Made by a program: the position numbers and the translations under genes. From positions 5,717,001 to 5,781,000 of the forward strand of contig NZ_CP150265.1 of assembly GCF_037976325.1 (NCBI RefSeq): DNA of 64,000 bases, read 5' to 3'. Positions 35,544 through 43,043 of the stretch are shown piece after piece (the stretch's first letter is position 1; each line of letters starts with the position of its first letter). Source of the stretch: Paenibacillus sp. FSL K6-3182 (GTDB lineage Bacteria > Bacillota > Bacilli > Paenibacillales > Paenibacillaceae). The notes beneath the pieces are model-generated. The model made no database searches. It worked only from the letters and a program-made list of their open reading frames with translations, and was not told the origin of the DNA.

Positions 35544-35885
35544 TTAATGGTTTTTTACACTCATATTCAAGCCCACTACTCCAACAACGATAACAGCGAT
35601 CCAGAGCAATGAGGTAATAGGCAGCTTTTCATGAAAAATCGTAACGCTGACAATCGTAATGAGAATAATGCCAATACCTGACCAGATCGCATAAGCAACA
35701 CTCACATTCATATAAGATAGAGCGAAGTTTAGCATCGTGAAGCTGACACCATAAAATAAAAACATGAGTATAGAGGGCCAAAATCGTGAAAAGCCCGCTG
35801 AATATTTCATTGAAACGGTTCCCGACAGCTCTAATACGATAGCGAGAAGAAGAAATGTCCATCCCCAGCCCATTTCACTCTTCAT
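35544..35885 (-). CDS. Small multidrug resistance (SMR) family transporter
   Basis: A 113-residue membrane protein with four hydrophobic helices and the conserved membrane glutamate in helix 1 (LLLAIVLELSGTVSMKYSAGF). The YAIWSGIGI stretch in helix 3 and FHEKLP before helix 4 are also family marks. Its ATG overlaps the end of the HAD gene by 11 bases, with AGGAG eight bases upstream. SMR proteins exchange protons for quaternary cations, and some members are reported to export betaine or choline. That fits the GbsR-type regulator of this locus. Confidence 0.9.
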   Translation of the reverse strand: MKSEMGWGWTFLLLAIVLELSGTVSMKYSAGFSRFWPSILMFLFYGVSFTMLNFALSYMNVSVAYAIWSGIGIILITIVSVTIFHEKLPITSLLWIAVIVVGVVGLNMSVKNH

Positions 35886-36669
35886 TCACTCGTCTCCTAC
35901 TCGTTAGCTCGCTATAAGAAGCAATAACTTCATCTGCATTAGGAAGCGTCTTGTGGACGCGAGATCCTTCGGCAACATCTGCGATACCAACTTTTACGCA
36001 AGCTCCAGCCGCAAGTCCCATCCGCATATCTCCATTAGTGTCGCCTATAATCGCAGCCTCCGAACAATCAATTCCAAGCTTCTGGCAGGCCAACTGCATC
36101 ATATCCGGAAACGGCTTGCCTCGCTCAACCAAATCAGTGCCGATTACGACATCAAAATAATTGCGAATTCCAAGCCACTCCAAATGTTTATTTGCAGCCT
36201 CCGTTTCATCAGCAGTGACAACGCCAAGTCTAATGCCATGCTCTCTGCAGCTATCCAGAAAATCAATGCTTCCAGGCAGCGGGAGAGCTGGGCGCGAGAG
36301 CTCCAGCTCAATATCCGCTTGCTTCTTGCAATGCTGAACAAGCTCCATCGCTTCGGCCCACGATACGCCTTGGCTGTACAACTGCCAAGCAAGCACTGCA
36401 TACAAGTCATTCATCGTGCCCATAGCAAGCGGGCCATTTCGATCATAATCGATGATCATGTTGTCAGCATCATGTTTCGTGCCCCAAAGGCTAGGAATTC
36501 GATCAAGCTGAAAAGGAATTCCACGGTGCTCTAGCTGATTCTTTAGCTCAATGAATATGAACTCGCTCCAGCTGCCCCACATCCCGATGAAATCCAGCAG
36601 CGTTCCATCCTTGTCAAACAAGATACCTGACACCTTGTATGCTCGATTATTTATCATTAAGTCAGGCAT
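35875..36669 (-). CDS. HAD-superfamily phosphatase
   Basis: A 264-residue HAD hydrolase: motif I GILFDKDGTLLDF, motif II VVTADET, the lysine region GKPFPDMM, and motif IV IIGDTNGDMRMG. A helical cap lies between motifs I and II, as in phosphoglycolate-phosphatase-like enzymes. I start it at the ATG at 36669, ten bases after AGGAGG; the ATG at 36678 lies only one base from that site. It follows the binding-protein gene by 14 bases. The likely role is dephosphorylating a small organic phosphate brought in by the transporter. Confidence 0.87.
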   Translation of the reverse strand: MPDLMINNRAYKVSGILFDKDGTLLDFIGMWGSWSEFIFIELKNQLEHRGIPFQLDRIPSLWGTKHDADNMIIDYDRNGPLAMGTMNDLYAVLAWQLYSQGVSWAEAMELVQHCKKQADIELELSRPALPLPGSIDFLDSCREHGIRLGVVTADETEAANKHLEWLGIRNYFDVVIGTDLVERGKPFPDMMQLACQKLGIDCSEAAIIGDTNGDMRMGLAAGACVKVGIADVAEGSRVHKTLPNADEVIASYSELTSRRRVNEE

Positions 36670-36683
36670 ATTCGCCATTCCTC

Positions 36684-38030
36684 CTATTTTAATCTGTCGA
36701 GCTCCTTCTGTGCTGCTTCCTTCGCTTCCTTGAGCGCTTTCTCGGCAGAAACATTTCCGATTTGCACTTTATCAGCTGCAATCTTAAGCGCATCGTTTAT
36801 TTTGCCGCCTGTCGGGTCCTGGAATGGCGCAGATGCATGAGCTGCCTGCATAAGCGGCACTTTAATTTGAGGGTTTTTCTGGCTGAATGCTTTGTATTCC
36901 TCGTCCTCAAGTGCGGATGAGCGAACTGCGATATAGCCCGTACCAATCGACCATGATGCGGTATTTTTCGTTTCAGAGAAGAACGTAAGCCATTTGTATG
37001 CCGCCTCTTTTTGTTCTTCACTAACGCCAGCTGGAATGCCTGCCATAATTGCACTTGCAACAGGTTTGCCTGCACCTATGCCGTCCCAGCCCGGTTGCTC
37101 CATTGCCCCAACGATATTGAAATCAAGATCACCTTGATCGCCGCTTGAGCCCGTATAGCCTGCAGCTTGTCCCTTCATAACATCGTCGATCGTTTTGTAC
37201 CAATATTCCCATCCTTGGCCGCCGGAGTGGATCGTCATCACTTTATCTTCATGAATCCATTTGCGGAATATCTCCCATGTCTCTACCCATTCCGGAGAGT
37301 CAATCATCACGGTTTTGCCATCATCACTTAGAACGGTTCCGCCTTTGCCTAATACTGCATCCATCATATTTTCCATGCCCCACATCGGCTCCCAGCCGTA
37401 GAAGCTTGTTTTTCCATTCGCTTTAATCGCCATCTTCGACGCCGAAGCAGCTAAGCTTTCCCATGTCTTAAAATCTTCTGTTGTAAGTCCGTTCTTCTCA
37501 AGTGCGTCCTTGCGATAATACATGACCTGCGTCGTGCCATACATCGGTAGGAAATATTGTTTGCCGTCCAGCTGTCCTTGCTCAAGAAATGTTTGTACAA
37601 AGTCTTCTTTATTGAAAGAAGAGTCAGCACCAATTAATTCGCTCATGTCAGCGAATAATCCTTTTTTTGCCCAGTTCATATTAGAGGAAAGAACTGCAGC
37701 AGGCGCTTGCTTCGCTGCAATCGCAGCTTGAAGCTTCTGCTCGGTTTCGGAGTAATCCGCTTGGGCGATCCCTTTCACGATTACCTCCTGCTGCGAGTTG
37801 TTGAATAAGTCGATTTTTTCCTTCATCGTTTCGCCAAGCTTGCCGCCAAGCCCATACCAGAACTCAATCGTAACTGGCTCTTTAGGAGCAGGAGCTTCGT
37901 TTGCCTCATTGGTTGGATCTGCATTAGCTCCATTATTCGTTTTCGTATTTCCTGCTGTTTGTCCACATGCTGCCAGTACCGCAAAACTGGTTACCATCAT
38001 CAGAGCTAACCCTTGCTTCATTTTCAACAT
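36684..38030 (-). CDS. UgpB-like solute-binding lipoprotein of an ABC transporter
   Basis: A 448-residue lipoprotein: signal segment with LAAC lipobox, Asn-rich linker, then a family-1 binding protein. The mature part (VTIEFWYGLGGKLGETMKEKIDLFNN; LPMYGTTQVMYYRKDALEKNGL; WSIGTGYIAVRSSALED; FQDPTGGKINDAL) resembles glycerol-3-phosphate/glycerophosphodiester-binding UgpB more than sugar-binding MalE types, judged from memory. GGAGG lies 11 bases before the ATG at 38030. Encoded downstream of its two permeases, with no ATPase gene in the operon. Confidence 0.83.
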   Translation of the reverse strand: MLKMKQGLALMMVTSFAVLAACGQTAGNTKTNNGANADPTNEANEAPAPKEPVTIEFWYGLGGKLGETMKEKIDLFNNSQQEVIVKGIAQADYSETEQKLQAAIAAKQAPAAVLSSNMNWAKKGLFADMSELIGADSSFNKEDFVQTFLEQGQLDGKQYFLPMYGTTQVMYYRKDALEKNGLTTEDFKTWESLAASASKMAIKANGKTSFYGWEPMWGMENMMDAVLGKGGTVLSDDGKTVMIDSPEWVETWEIFRKWIHEDKVMTIHSGGQGWEYWYKTIDDVMKGQAAGYTGSSGDQGDLDFNIVGAMEQPGWDGIGAGKPVASAIMAGIPAGVSEEQKEAAYKWLTFFSETKNTASWSIGTGYIAVRSSALEDEEYKAFSQKNPQIKVPLMQAAHASAPFQDPTGGKINDALKIAADKVQIGNVSAEKALKEAKEAAQKELDRLK

Positions 38031-38083
38031 TGTAATTGATTCCTCCACTCGATTTGTATAAAACAACAAGCAATGCCTATTTT

Positions 38084-38926
38084 CTACCCTTTGTTCACGC
38101 CAACTGACATATTGAAGCTTTTCATAATCGTCTTCTGCGCAAAAAGAAACAGCACAAGCAGCGGGATAATCGTAAAAGAACTTGCCGCCATAATAAGCGG
38201 CCACTTCAAGCCATAGGCTCCTCCTTCCACAAAGAAGCTTCTAAGGCCGGCCGAGACTAGCTGCAGATTCGGATTTTTCGTGATCAGCATCGGCCAAAAA
38301 TAGTTATTATAATGTTCAATGAACGTGATAAGAGCGAGCACAATGAAGGATGAACGCGTCACCGGAATAAGAATCGACCATAAAATCCGCATTGATGACG
38401 CACCATCGATTTGCCCTGCTTCTACCAGTTCATGCGACACCTGTAAAAAAGCTTGTCTGATTAAAAAAATGGAAAAGACGCTGACGCAGTTGGATAAAAT
38501 AAGGCCAGCATAGGAATCGAGCAGGTGGAGCTTGGCCAAAATCATATAGCTCGGCAAGTACACCGCTGTGCTAGGAATCATATAACCAAGCATTATGATT
38601 GCTGTGATGGCTTTCTTCAATCGAAATCGCATATGCGTCAAAGCATAAGCCATCATCGCAGAATTCAGTGCCTGCAGCAGAACGATGACTGAAGCTACGA
38701 GAATGCTATTCGTTAAATACCGCCAGAAAGGCGCTTCTAGCCAAGCCGCCAAAAAATTGCTCCACTGAGGAGAACTTGGCCAGAAGGTGGGCGGGAATTG
38801 CCATATTTCATCATTTGTTTTGAGCGCGCTTGTAATCATCCAATAGAATGGAAAGGCCATAACGGCACTGAAGAGCAGCAATAACAAATGCCTGATCGTA
38901 CGTTGAAAAACATTTTGAGCTTGCAT
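38084..38926 (-). CDS. ABC transporter permease (UgpE/MalG type)
   Basis: A 280-residue permease with six membrane segments and the coupling loop EAGQIDGASSMRILWSILIPVTRSSFIVLAL (EAA motif). AGGAG lies ten bases before the ATG at 38926. It follows the first permease gene by 31 bases and pairs with it to form the channel for the substrate delivered by the UgpB-like protein. Confidence 0.88.
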   Translation of the reverse strand: MQAQNVFQRTIRHLLLLLFSAVMAFPFYWMITSALKTNDEIWQFPPTFWPSSPQWSNFLAAWLEAPFWRYLTNSILVASVIVLLQALNSAMMAYALTHMRFRLKKAITAIIMLGYMIPSTAVYLPSYMILAKLHLLDSYAGLILSNCVSVFSIFLIRQAFLQVSHELVEAGQIDGASSMRILWSILIPVTRSSFIVLALITFIEHYNNYFWPMLITKNPNLQLVSAGLRSFFVEGGAYGLKWPLIMAASSFTIIPLLVLFLFAQKTIMKSFNMSVGVNKG

Positions 38927-38957
38927 AACAATATTTCTCCTCTCCATCGGTTGACGA

Positions 38958-39827
38958 TTATGGGCTGTAATGAACGGTTTTACGGCTGATGGCAAAGGAT
39001 ACGATCGACAGCACCATACAGATAGCTACGAGCACAACCGCCACAGAGGAAGCTTCTCCGATATCAAACGACTCAAAAGCCGATTGATAATACATATATA
39101 GAAGCGTTCTTGTTGAACCGGCCGGGCCACCCTGCGTTAACACGTTAATTTGGTCATAAGCTTGCAGCGCCGATATCGTTTGTACAATAAAAAGAAAAAA
39201 GGTCGTTGGCGATATTAGCGGAATCGTAATATATCGAAGCTTGCTCCAGCTTCCCGCCCCGTCCAGCTCTCCAGCCTGCAACAGCTCTCGCGGCAAATTT
39301 TGCAAGGCGACTAAGAAAAACACCATCGACCAGCCCATCAGCTTCCAGATGGTAACGATCAGCACCCCTGCAAGTGCCCATCTCGTATCTTGAAGCCAGC
39401 CAATTCCGTCAAAGCCGAACCATCTCAGCACCGTATTGGCCATTCCTACTTTAGGCTCGAATATCCAAGACCATACAATAGATACAGCAACCGTTGGTGT
39501 AACCCAAGGAGAGAACAATAACGTCCGGTATATAACCGAGCCCTTCATCTTCCGGTTTAGCAACAACGCAAGCGTGAGTCCAAAAGCCATCACCGGAAGC
39601 ACGCTTCCAAGACAAAAGAGGAGAGTTACGGCAAGCGATTGATAGAATGCTGAATTACTGAATAAATAAATATAGTTTTCAAAGCCTACAAATGTTTTAA
39701 CGGGACTCATAAAATCCCAATCCGTAAAGCTCAAATAAAAAATAGTTCCCAGCGGGATCAACCAAAATACAATCAATGGAATCATAGCCGGCAGCGTGAA
39801 CAATAGAGCCTTCCATTCCTTAGCCAT
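38958..39827 (-). CDS. ABC transporter permease (UgpA/MalF type)
   Basis: A permease of about 289 residues with six hydrophobic segments and the coupling loop LQAGELDGAGSWSKLRYITIPLISPTTFFLFI. The start is uncertain. MAKEWKALLFTLPA at 39827 gives a typical N-terminus but its AGGAG is 15 bases away; ATGs at 39842 and 39890 are in frame with no better spacing. It is the first gene of the operon. A TACACT-c-AGTGTA dyad lies at 39930-39942 upstream. Confidence 0.82.
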   Translation of the reverse strand: MAKEWKALLFTLPAMIPLIVFWLIPLGTIFYLSFTDWDFMSPVKTFVGFENYIYLFSNSAFYQSLAVTLLFCLGSVLPVMAFGLTLALLLNRKMKGSVIYRTLLFSPWVTPTVAVSIVWSWIFEPKVGMANTVLRWFGFDGIGWLQDTRWALAGVLIVTIWKLMGWSMVFFLVALQNLPRELLQAGELDGAGSWSKLRYITIPLISPTTFFLFIVQTISALQAYDQINVLTQGGPAGSTRTLLYMYYQSAFESFDIGEASSVAVVLVAICMVLSIVSFAISRKTVHYSP

Positions 39828-39929
39828 ATCGCGTTTTATCATCTCCTGGTTATCGTACAATTTTTCCTTAATGTTTGCTATAATTATCATTAATAACTCA
39901 TTTTCACCTCTATTGTTCAAAAATTATTG

Positions 39930-39971
39930 TACACTCAGTGTAGAACAGCCACATTATCTGAACGTTAACGT
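39930..39971. promoter_or_regulatory. Two palindromes in the divergent gbsR-like/transporter gap
   Basis: TACACT-c-AGTGTA (39930-39942) and ACGTTAACGT (39962-39971). They lie between the divergent transporter operon and the GbsR-like gene and are candidate operators. A TATAAT at about 40037-40042 probably serves the regulator gene. Confidence 0.45.
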
Positions 39972-40075
39972 CTGATAAAGATCTTGTAAAAGAGTTGTTT
40001 TCCTGAAAGATTCACTTTCATCTAATATTGTTGCTGTATAATGAATCATAAAATCTTAATCTTGTAGGTGATGTT

Positions 40076-40642
40076 GTGAAAAGAGCTTCCACCAGCGATC
40101 AGAATAGTTTGCCCACGACTCAGGAGCAAATAAGAGGAAAAATAATAGACGCTATTGCCCAGACGATGGACTTATATGGTGCTAATTATTCATTCGGACA
40201 GCTTTACGGCATCATGTTTTTTGAAGATAAACCAATGACACTTGAAGAAATGAAGCAGCAAATGAATATGAGCAAAAGCAATATGAGCTATGCCGTTCGA
40301 TCCTTGATGGATTCAAAGATGATAATGAAATTGGATGAAAAACTGGAACGCAAAGATTTATATGTAGCGGAGACTGACTTTTTCCAAGCCTTCCAAAACT
40401 TCTTTGCAGCTAAGCTGCAGCGCGAAATCGATGTCATGCTCGGTGCAATAAATGAGGTTATTCCTCCGTTGTCTGAAATTATCTTAGATATTGATACGGA
40501 GGCTGAGGAGCGGCTCCTATGCCTAAAGGACTTGAACAAACTGCGCCATGGTATTGAGTATTACAGCTGGCTTCAGCAATTCGTCGACGGGCTTCGTAAC
40601 GGAGAGTTTTTCCGCCAAAATGAGACCAAGCACGATCTTTAG
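40076..40642 (+). CDS. GbsR/MarR-family regulator
   Basis: A 188-residue regulator of the GbsR type: N-terminal region IAQTMDLYGANYSFGQLYGIMFFEDKPMTLEEMKQQMNMSKSNMSYAVRSLMDSKMIMKL forms the winged helix, followed by a long helical C-terminal part. In Bacillus, GbsR senses choline and represses glycine-betaine synthesis and choline uptake genes. The start is a GTG with AGGTGA upstream. It is divergent from the UgpB-like transporter operon, which it most likely controls. Confidence 0.86.
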   Translation: MKRASTSDQNSLPTTQEQIRGKIIDAIAQTMDLYGANYSFGQLYGIMFFEDKPMTLEEMKQQMNMSKSNMSYAVRSLMDSKMIMKLDEKLERKDLYVAETDFFQAFQNFFAAKLQREIDVMLGAINEVIPPLSEIILDIDTEAEERLLCLKDLNKLRHGIEYYSWLQQFVDGLRNGEFFRQNETKHDL

Positions 40643-40656
40643 CTATGATTAAAGCA

Positions 40657-40795
40657 AAAACGGCTTCGGCACCCTCTGGATGCTGAAGCCGCTTTGACGG
40701 AGAAATATAAGAGAAGTATGAGAATATAATCTACTTTCTTATATTGAACAAAAGGATGCTAAGAAGTGATTTCCACTTCTACGCATCCTTTTGTT
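40657..40795. terminator. Two hairpins ending gbsR-like and YheC-like genes
   Basis: CGGCTTC...GAAGCCG (40661-40691) has a T run on the minus strand. AAAAGGATGC..AGAAGTG-attt-CCACTTCT..GCATCCTTTT (40749-40795) is nearly symmetric and can work in both directions between the convergent genes. Confidence 0.75.
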
Positions 40796-40801
40796 TGCCT
40801 A

Positions 40802-41473
40802 TTATTGCGGCCTTGTATTCACTTCAAATATCCATATTTTACCTTGTTTATCAATGCCGTAATCAAACCCTAGCTGGCCAATTCCGGGGTACTTGGCTTC
40901 AAGCACATTTGTCGATAATACGGTAAGCTCACGCATCTTCCGCTTCTTTTCCCCTACCTGTGCTGAAGATAGGGATCTGCTAATCCCGTCTGCTGCTGAA
41001 ACCAATGTGCCGCCTCGGCATAAATTAGTTACGAACAGCCCTTTTCTAGCAATTCGCCCTACAATTGCACGATAGACCCAGCCGTTATCCGTCTTCACAT
41101 ATTTTACTCGGTAATCAATAGGCCTGCCGTCCACCGTTGCCAAATATATCCCTTTTTGAATAATATAAGCACGGCCTCTACGCTCATTGTTAAGCGATCC
41201 TACTAAACCCGCAAAACTAGCGAATCGTTTCGTCTGCGAATAATAAGTATAGGTATACCCATCACCGTCTCGCGTAACCTTAATAACGCCGTGTCCGCCA
41301 GCACCGACTACTGGCTTAACAACAACCATTTGATGTGTATCCAACATGCTTCTGAGGTTATTGGCCGTAAATCTCCGTGTTGGAGGAATATGCGGTGCGA
41401 TGCTGGAATGAGAGAGCAGTATTGCCGTCTTAGCCCATTTGCTAGCTAATTGCCTACCCTGATTATCACCCAA
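40802..41473 (-). CDS. YheC/YheD-family ATP-grasp protein
   Basis: A 223-residue ATP-grasp-fold protein: VVVKPVVGAGGHGVIKV (ATP-binding lysine and glycine loop), YIIQKGIYLA, PIDYRVKYVKTDNGWVYRAIVGRIA, and the metal-binding end IGQLGFDYGIDKQGKIWIFEVNTRPQ. This pattern matches the YheC/YheD family linked to the endospore coat in Bacillus. The start is a TTG with AAAGGGG ten bases upstream. The ligand is unknown; peptide or acid ligation is only a fold-based guess. Confidence 0.82.
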   Translation of the reverse strand: MGDNQGRQLASKWAKTAILLSHSSIAPHIPPTRRFTANNLRSMLDTHQMVVVKPVVGAGGHGVIKVTRDGDGYTYTYYSQTKRFASFAGLVGSLNNERRGRAYIIQKGIYLATVDGRPIDYRVKYVKTDNGWVYRAIVGRIARKGLFVTNLCRGGTLVSAADGISRSLSSAQVGEKKRKMRELTVLSTNVLEAKYPGIGQLGFDYGIDKQGKIWIFEVNTRPQ

Positions 41474-41552
41474 TGAAAACTATCCCCTTTCCTACCTCTT
41501 CATCCATAGCATATGACAGTACACTATCTGTCTCTTGGATGAATGACATAGG

Positions 41553-42140
41553 TTAGGAGCCTTTATTACCAAGCTTACCAACAATCGCTAGCCATTTGCC
41601 TCGTTTCGTATCCGTAGAACCTTTCACTGGACCAATATTCGTAATCCGTACTGGATTAATTCCACAAAATTGAAGTGTTGCTTTCTTCATTGCGCGATGC
41701 CCTGGCTGACCATATACAAAGCGGTTGTACCATACTGGCGTATCCAGTGTAACGATCAAGCGAGCTGTTTTGCCAGACAACAGCTTATCCCAAAATATAG
41801 AGCCTTCACGATATTTAAAAGCGAAACCTGGCAGCAGCACCCGATCCAAAAAACCTTTGAGCAAAGCCGGCAGCGTCCCCCACCAAGTCGGATAAATAAA
41901 GACGAGATGATCCGCCCACTTAATCGATGCTTGAGCTTCTAGCAAATCCGGTTCAAGCTCTGTACGCTTCGCATAGCCGAAGGCAAGATTAGGATTAAAG
42001 CTTAGCTCATGCAGATGTATGATTCGAACCTCTGCGCCGCCCTGCACCGCGCCGTCAGCATAAGCCTTTGCCAAAGAGCTGCAATAGCTGGTAGGGTTGG
42101 GATTTCCTTGAATGATAAGTATCTTTTTGTTTGAGCTCAC
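41553..42140 (-). CDS. NAD(P)H quinone oxidoreductase-like flavoprotein
   Basis: A 195-residue flavodoxin-fold protein of the NQO1/YwrO/KefF type: IIQGNPNPTSYCSSLAKAYADGA at the N-terminus binds FMN or FAD phosphate. IYPTWWGTLPALLKGFLDRVLLPGFAFKY is the family core signature. The start is a GTG with GGTGGAG six bases upstream. It lies 86 bases downstream of a TetR gene on the same strand and is probably co-regulated, as seen for quinone or electrophile defence pairs. Confidence 0.86.
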   Translation of the reverse strand: MSSNKKILIIQGNPNPTSYCSSLAKAYADGAVQGGAEVRIIHLHELSFNPNLAFGYAKRTELEPDLLEAQASIKWADHLVFIYPTWWGTLPALLKGFLDRVLLPGFAFKYREGSIFWDKLLSGKTARLIVTLDTPVWYNRFVYGQPGHRAMKKATLQFCGINPVRITNIGPVKGSTDTKRGKWLAIVGKLGNKGS

Positions 42141-42226
42141 TTTGGCTCCACCACCGTTTCAGTTACTAAAATAATTGTAAGAAATCTAATCATCGGTACT
42201 TATCCTTGTCGTGATTCTCTTTGACA

Positions 42227-42838
42227 CTATTCAGAAGTTCCGTCTTGTAAAATGAACAGCATAAATGTATAAAAATCTTCTTTCTCGAATGCACGAGCTG
42301 GTGATGAAAGCGTGTCGGCTAACATAATGTTCCGAACGCACATGCCGTATGACAGCATTACGCCTTGCTCCGCAGCTTTACGCGCATCTACGGTTTGAGC
42401 AATGAGACCCTCTTTTTGTCCGCTTTCTATCCACTCTAGCAAGGTCGCTGTTGAACGCTCGTGAAATTGCTGCAGCACATTTGCAATACCTGGCTTATCC
42501 TTCTGACTAAGCAAATAAGTTAAGATTTGATTAGCTACACTATCCTTCTGCTGAAGCTGATCAAGCCCCTCAGTAATAGCAAGCAATGGAGCTGTAAGAC
42601 TGCAGCTTTTCTCTATCGTTAGCAGGAAGGAATCATTAATGAGCTCTACTTGCGAAGCCAATATAAGTCCAAAAAGCTCCTCCTTGCTTTTTACATAATG
42701 ATAGATGGCACCTTTGGACAATCCGGTACTAAGCATAATTTGCTGCAATGTGGTATGTCGGCAGCCTTTTTCCTGAATGAGCTGCTCTGCTGTTTCCAAC
42801 AATAATTTATAACTCGCGTTTGCAGTGTAATCTACCAT
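42227..42838 (-). CDS. TetR-family regulator
   Basis: A 203-residue TetR-type repressor with helix-turn-helix in the first 50 residues (HTTLQQIMLSTGLSKGAIYHYVKSKEELF). The C-terminal part is a helical ligand domain. AAGGAGG lies six bases before the ATG. Two copies of a 17-base near-palindrome just upstream are likely operators. Confidence 0.9.
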   Translation of the reverse strand: MVDYTANASYKLLLETAEQLIQEKGCRHTTLQQIMLSTGLSKGAIYHYVKSKEELFGLILASQVELINDSFLLTIEKSCSLTAPLLAITEGLDQLQQKDSVANQILTYLLSQKDKPGIANVLQQFHERSTATLLEWIESGQKEGLIAQTVDARKAAEQGVMLSYGMCVRNIMLADTLSSPARAFEKEDFYTFMLFILQDGTSE

Positions 42839-42910
42839 AAGCAGCCTCCTTTATTATTACTTGTTTATTATTAGTTGCAATCGACGATAACTTATATAGA
42901 AGGTCAGCAG

Positions 42911-42963
42911 ACCGTCGGTCGGTTTGTTGATATCTTTATAATACATACCGCTGGTCGGTTTGT
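42911..42963. promoter_or_regulatory. Paired operator-like repeats upstream of the TetR gene
   Basis: Two copies of ACCGYYGGTCGGTTTGT-like sequence (42911-42927 and 42947-42963), centres 36 bases apart. They flank a TATTAT -10-like element on the minus strand. Each is an imperfect ACCG-N5-CGGT dyad. Confidence 0.65.
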
Positions 42964-42991
42964 AAAGTGGTACTCTATTTTTTCTTTTCAC

Positions 42992-43037
42992 AAAAAAAAC
43001 CGGCAAGCAATCTATTTAGGATTGTTTGCCGGTTTTC
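42992..43037 (-). terminator. Terminator of topB
   Basis: On the minus strand AAAACCGGCAAACAATC...GATTGCTTGCCGG followed by eight T. Confidence 0.92.
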
Positions 43038-43043
43038 ATTAGT

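Noticed and set aside
35953..36534. 193-codon plus-strand ORF inside the HAD phosphatase gene
   Set aside because: Antisense shadow of a gene with clear catalytic motifs.
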